Of a stretch of 64,000 nucleotides of DNA, positions 1 through 8,632 are shown piece after piece. Within the stretch, counting starts at the first letter, position 1, and the number at the start of each line of letters is the position of its first letter. Under the pieces are notes generated by a model. That model saw only the letters and a program-made list of their open reading frames with translations. It was not told where the DNA came from and ran no database searches. Where the stretch lies: the NCBI GenBank assembly GCA_021204625.1, contig JAJPZA010000025.1, positions 1 through 64,000 of the forward strand, in the 5' to 3' direction. A program made the position numbers and the translations under genes. Source of the DNA: Clostridia bacterium. Its GTDB lineage: Bacteria > Bacillota > Clostridia > Christensenellales > Borkfalkiaceae.

Positions 1-762
1 GTTTGAGAACCGTGTAATTCCGATGGGGTATCAACCTGAGGCAAAGAAGGTGTCCGAAGCAGATCTGTTTGAGAACCGTGTAATTCCGATGGGGTATCAA
101 CCCACGGCGCGTGGAAACAGGCCCGCATAAGGGTTTGAGAACCGTGTAATTCCGATGGGGTATCAACCACAATGCGTCCAGCTCTTCCATTTATACCTGT
201 TTGAGAACCGTGTAATTCCGATGGGGTATCAACCCGAACACGGCGGCGGAGTACACTAACCAGTGTTTGAGAACCGTGTAATTCCGATGGGGTATCAACC
301 TAAAACAGCGTTCACGGCTCTGCGGCACATGTTTGAGAACCGTGTAATTCCGATGGGGTATCAACCACGTGGACGGCGACAATAAGAACGGTGAGAGTTT
401 GAGAACCGTGTAATTCCGATGGGGTATCAACCTACGTCATGGAGAGCGCTCCGGCGGCATCTGTTTGAGAACCGTGTAATTCCGATGGGGTATCAACCCC
501 ATTCGCAAAATATGCAAGCGTAATGTCTGTTTGAGAACCGTGTAATTCCGATGGGGTATCAACCTCAGAAGAAGAACTTATTGTATCATAAAGGGTTTGA
601 GAACCGTGTAATTCCGATGGGGTATCAACCTTATCAGCCGTTTGCTCAGCAGATTATAGTGTTTGAGAACCGTGTAATTCCGATGGGGTATCAACCGCGT
701 GGTGATGATTTGAATTGGGCATATATGTTTGAGAACCGTGTAATTCCGATGGGGTATCAACC
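1..762 (+). CRISPR. CRISPR array, type II-like, 12 repeats and 11 spacers visible
   Basis: Twelve apparently identical 36-nt repeats (beginning GTTTGAGAACC, ending GGTATCAACC) start at 1, 67, 133, 199, 265, 331, 397, 463, 529, 595, 661 and 727. They are separated by eleven unique 30-nt spacers, giving an exact 66-nt period. The first repeat begins at base 1, so the array continues to the left. A 36-nt repeat starting GTTT with 30-nt spacers is typical of Cas9 (type II) loci, where the leader lies on the GTTT side. The leader and cas genes would then be left of the window and position 762 would be the leader-distal end. No degenerate terminal repeat is seen. Subtype and orientation are inference. 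No cas gene or tracrRNA is recognisable in this window. Confidence 0.97.
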
Positions 763-810
763 CTTATTTTCTCAACATATGTGCATTTTAGGACCGTTAG
801 GTTGATACCA

Positions 811-846
811 AAAACACCTGGACACTGTTTTGTGTCCAGGTGTTTT
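811..846. terminator. Strong bidirectional hairpin between the CRISPR array and ispDF
   Basis: Perfect 15-bp stem (811-825 with 832-846) and a 6-nt loop. The stem begins with AAAA and ends with TTTT, so it can act as an intrinsic terminator for the array transcript (plus) and for ispDF (minus). Just before it, 800-809 (GGTTGATACC) is the exact reverse complement of the last 10 bases of the CRISPR repeat and could pair with the final repeat at 753-762. Confidence 0.75.
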
Positions 847-911
847 ACATTTGCGATAAATTAATCAAACTGTTGCTGTTTAAGGTTGTTGAAGCACCGG
901 CTATCGCTGGA

Positions 912-2072
912 TTACTTATTCACCCTCTTAACAAGCACGGAGCAGTATGCTGCAATCCCCAGTCCTTGGCCTACGAATCCTAGGCCCTCGCAAGTGCCTG
1001 CGGCTATGGCAATGTTTTGAATGGGAGTGGCGGTAAGCTGCGCGAGGCGCTCGCGCATGGCGTCTATGTGAGGGGCCAGTCTGGGCTGTTCGGCCTGTAT
1101 AGTTATAGAGAAATTCTCCGGCACGAATCCTGTAGCCCGGACTATGTCCAGGGTCTTCTTAAGAAGTTCAGTGGAATCCGCTCCGCGGAAGATGTCTTCG
1201 CTGGACGGAAAATACGATCCAATATCTTTTAATCCTGCTGCAGAGAATAGCGCATCAATTACCGCATGAAGGACTACGTCTCCATCGGAATGAGCATCGA
1301 GAGATCCGTCACTCGGGATCTTCACACCGCATAAGATTACATGGTCACCGTCGGTGAACGGGTGGACGTCAATTCCAATGCCCACACGCATATCACCATG
1401 AGCGTCACGCGGCAGGACGGCCGGAGGCATCTCGCGGAGGTAGTCGCCCTTGTATGTGAGCTTAACGTTCTCGGGATCTCCTTCAACTATGCGGGGTGCT
1501 TCGATGTATTTGGCGTAGAGAGAACTGTCATCAGAGAAGGTCTCACCGTCCTGCATCATCTTGCAGGCTTTGCGGAACTTGTCCGTCAAGAATCCCTGTG
1601 GAGTCTGGAGGGTGTAGAGGTCATCACGGTTAAGACGCCTGCGGATATTGCCGTTTTTTACAGTGACCGTAGTGTCTGTGAAGTGCACTGCGCAAACTCC
1701 GGATCCATACTTCTTAACGGATTCGATCACGTCACAAATGAGGTCATGCGTTACGAAAGGACGGGCGCCATCATGGATAAGGACTATGTCGCCTGTAACG
1801 TTCTTTAAGGCATGCTTAACACTTTCCGTGCGTGTCTTGCCACCCTGTACCACAGTATAACCGAAGGGAGCCGCCAGTATTTCAATGTCTTTCATGTCCT
1901 TTTTGTTGGCGGCAACGATGACTTCGTTAACCTCAGGGATATCGAACTTGCGGAAGGTATGAAGTATGGCTGGAACACCGTACAGGGGGGCGAGGAGTTT
2001 GTTTTTTCCGAATCCGGCCCTTTTGCCTTCTCCGGCGGCGCATATGATTACACTTACTTTTTGATTGGGCAT
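912..2072 (-). CDS. ispDF: Bifunctional IspD/IspF, MEP isoprenoid pathway
   Basis: 386 residues. The N-terminal half is a 2-C-methyl-D-erythritol 4-phosphate cytidylyltransferase (IspD): nucleotide-binding AAGEGKRAG with a following Lys near residues 11-25, and DGARPF in the middle. The C-terminal part from about residue 228 is 2-C-methyl-D-erythritol 2,4-cyclodiphosphate synthase (IspF): metal-binding DVHPF, then HSDGDVVLHA, and DIGSYFPSSE. Together the two activities make CDP-ME from MEP and later cyclise CDP-ME 2-phosphate; IspE, which acts between them, is not in the window. It is the last gene of a minus-strand cluster with yitT (27-nt gap) and rqcP and ends before the hairpin at 811-846. 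IspDF fusions are known in several bacterial groups; separate genes are usual in Firmicutes. Confidence 0.95.
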   Translation of the reverse strand: MPNQKVSVIICAAGEGKRAGFGKNKLLAPLYGVPAILHTFRKFDIPEVNEVIVAANKKDMKDIEILAAPFGYTVVQGGKTRTESVKHALKNVTGDIVLIHDGARPFVTHDLICDVIESVKKYGSGVCAVHFTDTTVTVKNGNIRRRLNRDDLYTLQTPQGFLTDKFRKACKMMQDGETFSDDSSLYAKYIEAPRIVEGDPENVKLTYKGDYLREMPPAVLPRDAHGDMRVGIGIDVHPFTDGDHVILCGVKIPSDGSLDAHSDGDVVLHAVIDALFSAAGLKDIGSYFPSSEDIFRGADSTELLKKTLDIVRATGFVPENFSITIQAEQPRLAPHIDAMRERLAQLTATPIQNIAIAAGTCEGLGFVGQGLGIAAYCSVLVKRVNK

Positions 2073-2099
2073 AATTGTAGATTCAGTCCTTTAAAAAGA

Positions 2100-3341
2100 T
2101 TATAGATTATCCGTGTGGGCTTCCAGGTCTGGAGCAGCGGAGGGGGTGTCCGTTACTGGAGCCGCAGAGTCTTGTGCCTGGCCTGCTTCGCCAGCGACAG
2201 GGGGAGCCGCTACATCTGCAGATTCTGTAGTAGGTGAAGCCGTTTCCGGACTGGTGTTTGCTGGATTCATGAATAGTTCATTTGTGGTTACAGGCTCCTG
2301 ACCGTTTGCAGCCAGTTCTGTATTAGCAGCAGCCAGGACTGCTGCTTTTATTTTTGCATCCTTTTCAGCTTGTGCCTTAAGTCGCTGTGCCTTATCTAAC
2401 CTTTTACTGTTCTTGATAGAGGTTCCAAACACATCCGATATGTCCCACACCGTTACGAAGGCGTTGCTGTCATATTGGGAGACTATGGCATGGAGTCTAG
2501 CAACCTGGAAACGGTTAACCACACAGTATATGACCTTCTTATCCTGTTTGGAGTAATATCCCTTGCCGTCCAGCACGGTAAGCCCTCTGCCGAACTCTGC
2601 GGACAGGGCCTCGGCTACGGCCGCATAATTACCTGGCGTTGGGATAATCAGTGCTCCCTTTGCTTTGTCGAGGCCTTCGGATATAAAGTCCACGGCCATT
2701 CCGTTGATAACATAGGCTACAATAGAATATAGGGGGATCTGGAAGGTGTATCCAGAGGGGGACATGCCGGCGCAGATGTATGTGATGCCTATTATGATAT
2801 ACAATATGACGTTGAAGATAAGCACGAAGTTGCCAACGGACAAGTTTATACGCTTTGCGAAAATCACCGCCAGGGTTTCTATTCCATCCATTGTTCCGCC
2901 ATATCTGATGGTTAATCCACTGCCCACTCCGGACAGAAGACCGCCGAAAACTGCCGCCAAGAACATGTCATCTCCGACAAGGGGTGAACCGTTGTCGAAG
3001 AATCCCGGGAATAGGCCCGGAATAAGCGTCTGGAACACCAGGGCGATTAATGAGTACATTATAATCGCAAAAAGTGAATATATTGTGAAACTGGCCCCCT
3101 GTTTTTTGAAGCCAAAGATAAATATAGGAACGTTAATTACAACCAGGAACAATGCGAGGGGGAGATAACTGGGGGTCAGGTTTCCGAGGAACATGGAAAG
3201 TCCGGAGACTCCGCTGTCATACAGCTCCAAGGGTGACAGAAGGAGAGTGACTCCCACGGCATTTATAATTCCTGCCACTATTAGCCATATGAAGTTGTTT
3301 ACTGAGAACTTGGCTGCTTTGAAGGATTCTTTAATTGTCAT
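2100..3341 (-). CDS. YitT family membrane protein with DUF2179 domain
   Basis: 413 residues. The first 210 or so residues hold five or six hydrophobic segments with the YitT-type start (SVNNFIWLIVAGIINAVGVT) and the conserved GGLLSGVGSGLTIRYGGTMDG region. Residues of about 225-305 match the cytosolic DUF2179 domain. The last 100 residues are Lys/Ala-rich, then a Pro/Thr/Ala/Glu-rich low-complexity tail, unusually long for this family (about 280-290 residues is common). The family is an inner-membrane group of uncertain transport function. The start codon overlaps the stop of the S4-protein gene (ATGA), so the two are translationally coupled. Function is inferred from the family only. Confidence 0.9.
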   Translation of the reverse strand: MTIKESFKAAKFSVNNFIWLIVAGIINAVGVTLLLSPLELYDSGVSGLSMFLGNLTPSYLPLALFLVVINVPIFIFGFKKQGASFTIYSLFAIIMYSLIALVFQTLIPGLFPGFFDNGSPLVGDDMFLAAVFGGLLSGVGSGLTIRYGGTMDGIETLAVIFAKRINLSVGNFVLIFNVILYIIIGITYICAGMSPSGYTFQIPLYSIVAYVINGMAVDFISEGLDKAKGALIIPTPGNYAAVAEALSAEFGRGLTVLDGKGYYSKQDKKVIYCVVNRFQVARLHAIVSQYDSNAFVTVWDISDVFGTSIKNSKRLDKAQRLKAQAEKDAKIKAAVLAAANTELAANGQEPVTTNELFMNPANTSPETASPTTESADVAAPPVAGEAGQAQDSAAPVTDTPSAAPDLEAHTDNL

Positions 3342-3589
3342 TCGTTGTCTCCCAGAAGCTCATACATAGTGTCTGCCTCGTCCTTTTTAACATTTTCCAG
3401 TATTTTCTTTACACGAAACTTAACTGTGCCGCTTGCGAAGGCTATCTCAACAACATCCCCTTCCTTGATCTGCTTGCCAGGCTTGGCAGGTTGTCCGTTA
3501 ACCATGACCTTGCCGTTCTCACATGCCTCTTCCGCCAGGGTCCTGCGCTTTAATACTCGGGAAACTTTCAAAAATTTATCTATTCTCAT
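3338..3589 (-). CDS. rqcP: S4-domain RNA-binding protein, RqcP-like
   Basis: 83 residues, almost entirely one S4 domain: MRIDKFLKVSRVLKRRTLAEEAC, then VMVNGQPAKPGKQIKEGD and VKFRVKKIL. The size and N-terminal signature match the Hsp15/RqcP (YabO) family, which in Firmicutes works with RqcH and peptidyl-tRNA on stalled 50S subunits in ribosome quality control. First gene of the minus-strand cluster; its stop overlaps the yitT start. The likely promoter is the extended -10 at 3768-3776, giving a leader of about 170 nt. An S4 protein of another small subfamily is the alternative. Confidence 0.8.
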   Translation of the reverse strand: MRIDKFLKVSRVLKRRTLAEEACENGKVMVNGQPAKPGKQIKEGDVVEIAFASGTVKFRVKKILENVKKDEADTMYELLGDNE

Positions 3590-3767
3590 ATAAACATTAT
3601 CTTGCTCTAAGCTTTCATACGTCGGCCATCCTAAGCCGGTCTATTGTAGTGCACGGTTTATTCATTCCAATATCTGGCCGTATATCTGTCTCGTCATATG
3701 CCGTCCAATCCATGTGTCTCCGCAATGGTGGGAGAGCAGACACAGGTTCTTTTCTGCAACATTATAT

Positions 3768-3776
3768 ATTATACCA
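3768..3776 (-). promoter_or_regulatory. Extended -10 promoter for rqcP-yitT-ispDF
   Basis: Reading the minus strand, TGG-TATAAT is an extended -10 element. No good -35 is visible (GGACAC at 17 nt). It faces away from the rpoB promoter about 100 bp to its right, giving a divergent promoter region. Confidence 0.5.
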
Positions 3777-3873
3777 TATCCACAAGGCAAGTGTCCAAAA
3801 TATTGGTGTCTAATGTGAATATTGTGGAATTTAACATTTCTTAAAATTGGCCGAAAATGGCAATCAAAAACGC

Positions 3874-3902
3874 TTGACTAGCTTGACGGAGCGTGATATC
3901 AT
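3874..3902 (+). promoter_or_regulatory. Sigma-A promoter for rpoBC
   Basis: TTGACT (3874-3879), 17-bp spacer, TATCAT (3897-3902) with an upstream TGA forming an extended -10. Transcription would start near 3909, about 610 nt upstream of the rpoB start codon. Confidence 0.6.
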
Positions 3903-4522
3903 ATTAAAATGTCATAAAATGGATTAGTGTCAGCCTTTCGTTAGAATTGCATATTTCGTGCTCCCCATAGGACAACGGAATATGAGATTTTAAGCCTTAA
4001 ATCCCCTAAATTATACTCTATGTAATGGGGCTTGTAAAGAATCGAAGCCTCTAAAATCCAGATTTCAGCTAAATTTCAAAATTAACTTGTCAAGCCCACG
4101 GAAGAAAAATTTTTTCTGTTTTCCGGCTCAAAAAGGCTCTGCAAAAAACCTTTATATAGTTTTTGCACGGATCCGTTAGAGTCCGGAAAGATGGCACAAA
4201 TGCTGTCTTAGTGAACAAAGGCAATCCTGTGGAAATAGAGTTGAAATGGATGAAAGAGCCCCGTATATGGCACAAAGAAAGGCAGAGGCGGAAGAATCCA
4301 GAGATAAGACAAGAACAGTATAGCTTGTATTTCCAGTTTTTTCCAGCAATAGACAGGTGATAAGTAGGATCGTTTAGATACTGTCGGGGAAAAAACGAAG
4401 TACACCGATTGTTTCCGGTGAAGAGATATATACGGATAATCGCCAGACCAGGCTGTGGGGAAGACCCGCTGTCAGAAGTGAATACACAGGCCCCAACAAG
4501 GCCGCAAGGAGTTCTGGTTTAT
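3903..4522 (+). other. Long untranslated leader upstream of rpoB
   Basis: About 600 bases with no convincing gene. A weak 65-codon plus-strand frame at 4163-4360 has no family resemblance and no Shine-Dalgarno. An imperfect A/T-rich hairpin at 4140-4167 (TGCAAAAAAC pairing with GTTTTTGCA) lacks a U-run. The usual rplJ and rplL genes are absent. The leader could carry regulation of polymerase synthesis, but I do not recognise a known leader motif. Confidence 0.4.
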
Positions 4523-7500
4523 ATGGAAACAACAGAAACAAAAACTTTGACAGATGAGCTGTCTAGCGCCGCTCACAAGCACACGTATGGCAAGACGGAG
4601 CGTATCAAGTTTGGCAATATCAATGAGGTGATCGATATTCCGGACCTGGTTGCCATACAAAAAGAAAGTTATAATTCCTTCATCAATGAAGGAATTATGG
4701 ATGTCTTCGATGATTTCAATCCTATTTGCGACTATAGCGACCGCTATGAGCTCTATTTCCTTTACTTTTATTTCAACGATGAACCGAAATATTCCATAAA
4801 GGAGTGTCGCGACAGAGATGCAACATACGCTAAATCCATGCATGTCCGCGTGCGCCTTATTAATAAGGTTACAGGGCAGCCCATGGAGCAGGATGTCTTC
4901 ATGGGAGACATCCCCCTTATGACTGATTCCGGATCGTTCATCATCAACGGCGCAGAGCGAGTAGTAGTCTCCCAGCTTGTCCGCTCTCCCGGAGTGTACA
5001 ATGCAAGCTCCAGGGACAAGACGGGCAAGGAAATGTTCGCCACAACGGTCATCCCATCAAGAGGAGCATGGCTGGAGTTTGAGCAGGATGCGCAGGGAGT
5101 TCTCTGGGTCCATGTGGACAGGAAGAGAAAGATATGCGCGACAGTTCTTTTAAGGGCATTGGGTTACGGTTCGGACAGGGTTATCCGCGATTTATTCCCT
5201 GGCGATGCCATGATTGAGAATACCATCGCAAAGGATTCCACCAAGTCCGAGTCAGACGGTCTCGTTGAGCTGTACCGCCGTCTCCGCCCGGGCGAGATTC
5301 CCACAGAGGCATCCGTAAAGCAGCATCTCAACAATCTCTTCTATGACCCCCGCAGATATGACGTAGTGAAGGTGGGCCGTTATAAGTTTAATAAGAAGCT
5401 CAACCTTGCATACCGTCTTCCCGGCTGCAAGATTGCGGATGATATCGCAGACCCCGATACAGGCGAAATCATAATCCACTCCGGCGAGATATGCACGGAG
5501 GAGCAGGCCCTGGCAATGGAGGACTGCGGCATTAACGCCGTGGACGTCCTTGTATCAGACTCTGTCAAGGGCGAGATTCGTCACAGAATAATAGCCAACC
5601 ATTCCGTACGCTGGTCTTCACTGTCCAACAAGCCGCACAAGATGTTCGGCCTTCTGCCCAGAGTTTATTATCCCAATTTTGAGTTCATGCGTCTAATCGC
5701 AGCAGAGTGCGGGACCATGAGCGAAGAGGACGTTGCGGACAAGTATATAAAGGAAATCAACGACCTCTACTATGTTGAGGAGACTCCCGAGTCTGCTGAC
5801 GAGAAGCCCGAGGACAGAAAGAACAGGGAGAGAAGGAAGGACACGAGGATCCGTTTTGTACAGGCGTGCAAGCTCTTTAACGAACTCCTTGGCTCCGACA
5901 AGACGTCGTTAGATGATGAAGAAAGAAAGACCATAAAGCCCATCGTGGAGAAGCTTGCGTACAAGCACATAACCCGCGATGACATCGTGGCATCCATCTC
6001 AACGAACCTGGATCTCCAGTACGGAATCGGTACGATAGACAATATAGACCATCTGGGAAACAGGCGCGTCCGTTCCGTGGGAGAGCTGCTTACAAACCAG
6101 CTCCGCATAGGAATCGCAAGGCTGGAAAAGCTCATAAAGGAGCGCATGGCCACGCAGGACGCAACGGAGGTAACTCCTTCAGGCCTTGTGAACGTAAGGC
6201 CCGTATCCGCCGTCATACGTGAGTTCTTCGGATCCTCGCAGCTGTCACAGTTCATGGACCAGACCAACCCCGCGGCAGAGCTTACGCACAAGAGAAAGCT
6301 CTCCGCCCTCGGCCCCGGAGGACTGAACAGGGACAGGGCCACGTTCGAAGTGCGTGACGTGCACCATTCGCATTACGGCAGGCTGTGCCCTATAGAGACC
6401 CCGGAAGGACAGAACATAGGACTCATATCATCCCTTGCGACGTTTGCGAAGGTCAACGAGTACGGATTCATAATGAGCCCGTACAGGAAGGTCGTGAAGG
6501 ATGAGAACGGCGTGCCCACCGTAACGGACCACGTGGACTATCTCACCGCGGACGAAGAGGACCGCTACACAGTAGCGCAGGCGAACGAGCCCCTGGATGA
6601 GAACAACCACTTCATGAACAGCCACGTGGGATGCAGGAAGATGGACCTCATCACGCAGCAGCCTCCTGAGAAGATAGACTACATGGACGTCTCCCCGAAG
6701 CAGCTGGTATCCGTAGCCACGGCCCTCATTCCCTTCCTTGAGAACGACGACACCAACCGCGCCCTCATGGGCTCCAACATGCAGCGCCAGGCAGTGCCTC
6801 TCATGAAGACGGAGTCCGCCGTTGTGGCAACAGGCATAGAGGCAGCGATAGCGCGCGATTCCGGCGTGCTTGTGAACGCAAAGAATGCCGGAGAGGTTGT
6901 AGGGGCCTCATCCGACTGCATCCGCATAAAAGAGGATATAAGCGGGCTTACCACCGAATACAATCTCAAGAAGTTTGAACGCTCCAACCAGGGCACATGC
7001 CTCAACCAGCGCCCCATAGTCCATACCGGAGACCATGTGGAGGCCGGCGAGATAATCGCGGACGGCCCCGCAACCTCCGACGGAGAGCTTGCCCTCGGCA
7101 AGAACATCCTTGTGGGATATATGGAGTGGGAAGGATACAACTTCGAGGACGCAATCCTGATATCCGAAAAGATAGTGCAGGATGACGTCTTCACGTCCAT
7201 ACATATAGAGGAGCATGAGACGGAGGCCAGGGACACGAAGCTCGGCCCCGAAGAGATTACCCGCGACATACCCAACGTTTCCGATGACGCCCTGAAGGAT
7301 CTGGACAAGGACGGCATAATACGCATAGGCGCCGAGGTCCAGCCGGGAGACATCCTGGTAGGAAAGGTTACCCCGAAGGGCGAGACGGAGCTCACTCCGG
7401 AAGAGCGCCTGCTCCGCGCGATCTTCGGCGAGAAGGCCAGAGAAGTCCGCGACACGTCTTTAAAGGTTCCCCACGGAGAGGGGGGCATTGTTGTGGACGT

Positions 7501-8617
7501 GAAGATATTCACCCGCGAGAACAAGGACGAGCTTGCGCCCGGCGTCACCAAGCTTGTGCGCGTGTACATAGCGCAGAAGAGGAAGGTGCAGGTGGGAGAC
7601 AAGATGGCCGGCCGCCACGGAAACAAGGGCGTAATATCCCGTGTCCTTCCCCAGGCGGACATGCCTTTCCTTGAGGACGGCACTCCCCTTGAGATAGTTC
7701 TCAACCCCCTGGGCGTGCCCTCTCGAATGAACATAGGCCAGGTGCTTGAAGTGCACTTAGGCTACATATGCAAGCTCCTTGGATGGAAGATAGCGACGCC
7801 CGTATTCGACGGCGCCCGCGAGTCCGACATAAAGCAGCTCTTCCTTGAAAACGGCATACTTTCCCCCGAAGGAAAGGTGGACGGCAAGATCCAGGTATAC
7901 GACGGCCGCACCGGCGAGCCCTTTGAAAACCGCGTCACGGTGGGCGTGCAGTACATGATAAAGCTCATCCACCTGGTAGACGACAAGATCCACGCGCGCT
8001 CCATTGGCCCGTACTCACTGGTCACCCAGCAGCCGCTCGGCGGCAAGGCGCAGTTCGGCGGGCAGCGTTTCGGAGAGATGGAAGTGTGGGCGCTGGAGGC
8101 ATACGGCGCGGCGCACATCCTGCAGGAGATACTGACCGTAAAGTCGGATGACGTGGTGGGCAGAGTCAAGACGTACGAGTCCATAGTAAAGGGAGACAAC
8201 ATCTCGGAGCCCGGCATCCCGGAGGCCTTCAAGGTGCTCCTGAAGGAAATGCAGTCTCTCGCCCTGGACGTAAAGGTCCTCACCGAGACGGGCGAGGAGC
8301 TGGAAATCCGCGAGCTGGACGACGAGGACGACGCAATCCCCAACGCAAAATCCAGGGATCTGGACCGCATCGAGATGCTGCGTCCGGACGCCGAAGTTTC
8401 CCTTCCCGGCCTCGGAGAGCCGGACGAGGAGGAGAGCGACACATTCTCGCTCTTCGACGAGGACAGCGAGGATTACGCCTCCGACGACCTCTTCTCTTCC
8501 GATGACGGCGAGGATGAGGACGCCGTGCACATCCTGGACGACGAAGACGAGGACGACGCAACGGACCCGCTCTTCGGAGACCTGTTCGGCGATGACGACG
8601 ATGACAAGGACGAGTGA
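4523..8617 (+). CDS. rpoB: DNA-directed RNA polymerase subunit beta
   Basis: 1364 residues from the ATG at 4523, chosen because AAGGAG lies 11 nt upstream and the protein then begins shortly before the conserved RpoB start; an in-frame ATG at 4409 would add 38 unrelated residues. The rifampicin region (about residues 568-595) reads [16 protein letters not shown] and [13 protein letters not shown], keeping the usual rifampicin-sensitive Asp, His and Ser. [33 protein letters not shown] and [20 protein letters not shown] are also intact. After the normal C-terminus there is an extra tail of about 90 residues extremely rich in Asp/Glu. rpoC follows after 15 nt. The usual rplJ-rplL genes do not precede it. 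Confidence 0.98.
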   Translation: METTETKTLTDELSSAAHKHTYGKTERIKFGNINEVIDIPDLVAIQKESYNSFINEGIMDVFDDFNPICDYSDRYELYFLYFYFNDEPKYSIKECRDRDATYAKSMHVRVRLINKVTGQPMEQDVFMGDIPLMTDSGSFIINGAERVVVSQLVRSPGVYNASSRDKTGKEMFATTVIPSRGAWLEFEQDAQGVLWVHVDRKRKICATVLLRALGYGSDRVIRDLFPGDAMIENTIAKDSTKSESDGLVELYRRLRPGEIPTEASVKQHLNNLFYDPRRYDVVKVGRYKFNKKLNLAYRLPGCKIADDIADPDTGEIIIHSGEICTEEQALAMEDCGINAVDVLVSDSVKGEIRHRIIANHSVRWSSLSNKPHKMFGLLPRVYYPNFEFMRLIAAECGTMSEEDVADKYIKEINDLYYVEETPESADEKPEDRKNRERRKDTRIRFVQACKLFNELLGSDKTSLDDEERKTIKPIVEKLAYKHITRDDIVASISTNLDLQYGIGTIDNIDHLGNRRVRSVGELLTNQLRIGIARLEKLIKERMATQDATEVTPSGLVNVRPVSAVIREFFGSSQLSQFMDQTNPAAELTHKRKLSALGPGGLNRDRATFEVRDVHHSHYGRLCPIETPEGQNIGLISSLATFAKVNEYGFIMSPYRKVVKDENGVPTVTDHVDYLTADEEDRYTVAQANEPLDENNHFMNSHVGCRKMDLITQQPPEKIDYMDVSPKQLVSVATALIPFLENDDTNRALMGSNMQRQAVPLMKTESAVVATGIEAAIARDSGVLVNAKNAGEVVGASSDCIRIKEDISGLTTEYNLKKFERSNQGTCLNQRPIVHTGDHVEAGEIIADGPATSDGELALGKNILVGYMEWEGYNFEDAILISEKIVQDDVFTSIHIEEHETEARDTKLGPEEITRDIPNVSDDALKDLDKDGIIRIGAEVQPGDILVGKVTPKGETELTPEERLLRAIFGEKAREVRDTSLKVPHGEGGIVVDVKIFTRENKDELAPGVTKLVRVYIAQKRKVQVGDKMAGRHGNKGVISRVLPQADMPFLEDGTPLEIVLNPLGVPSRMNIGQVLEVHLGYICKLLGWKIATPVFDGARESDIKQLFLENGILSPEGKVDGKIQVYDGRTGEPFENRVTVGVQYMIKLIHLVDDKIHARSIGPYSLVTQQPLGGKAQFGGQRFGEMEVWALEAYGAAHILQEILTVKSDDVVGRVKTYESIVKGDNISEPGIPEAFKVLLKEMQSLALDVKVLTETGEELEIRELDDEDDAIPNAKSRDLDRIEMLRPDAEVSLPGLGEPDEEESDTFSLFDEDSEDYASDDLFSSDDGEDEDAVHILDDEDEDDATDPLFGDLFGDDDDDKDE

Positions 8618-8632
8618 CGGAGGGCTACAGGC

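Noticed and set aside
191-805. Open frames on both strands through the CRISPR array with 22-residue periodic peptides
   Set aside because: Repeat plus spacer is 66 nt, a multiple of three, so frames stay open by periodicity; no ribosome site or real protein family.
800-846. tracrRNA with anti-repeat next to the array
   Set aside because: Only 10 nt match the repeat end and the part that should pair with the 5' half of the repeat is missing; the rest is a simple terminator.
6679-7734. Long minus-strand frame of about 350 codons inside rpoB
   Set aside because: Shadow of the strongly biased rpoB codon pattern; Ser/Arg-rich, no start signal or homology. The same applies to minus-strand frames in rpoC, cls and the large repeat-protein gene.
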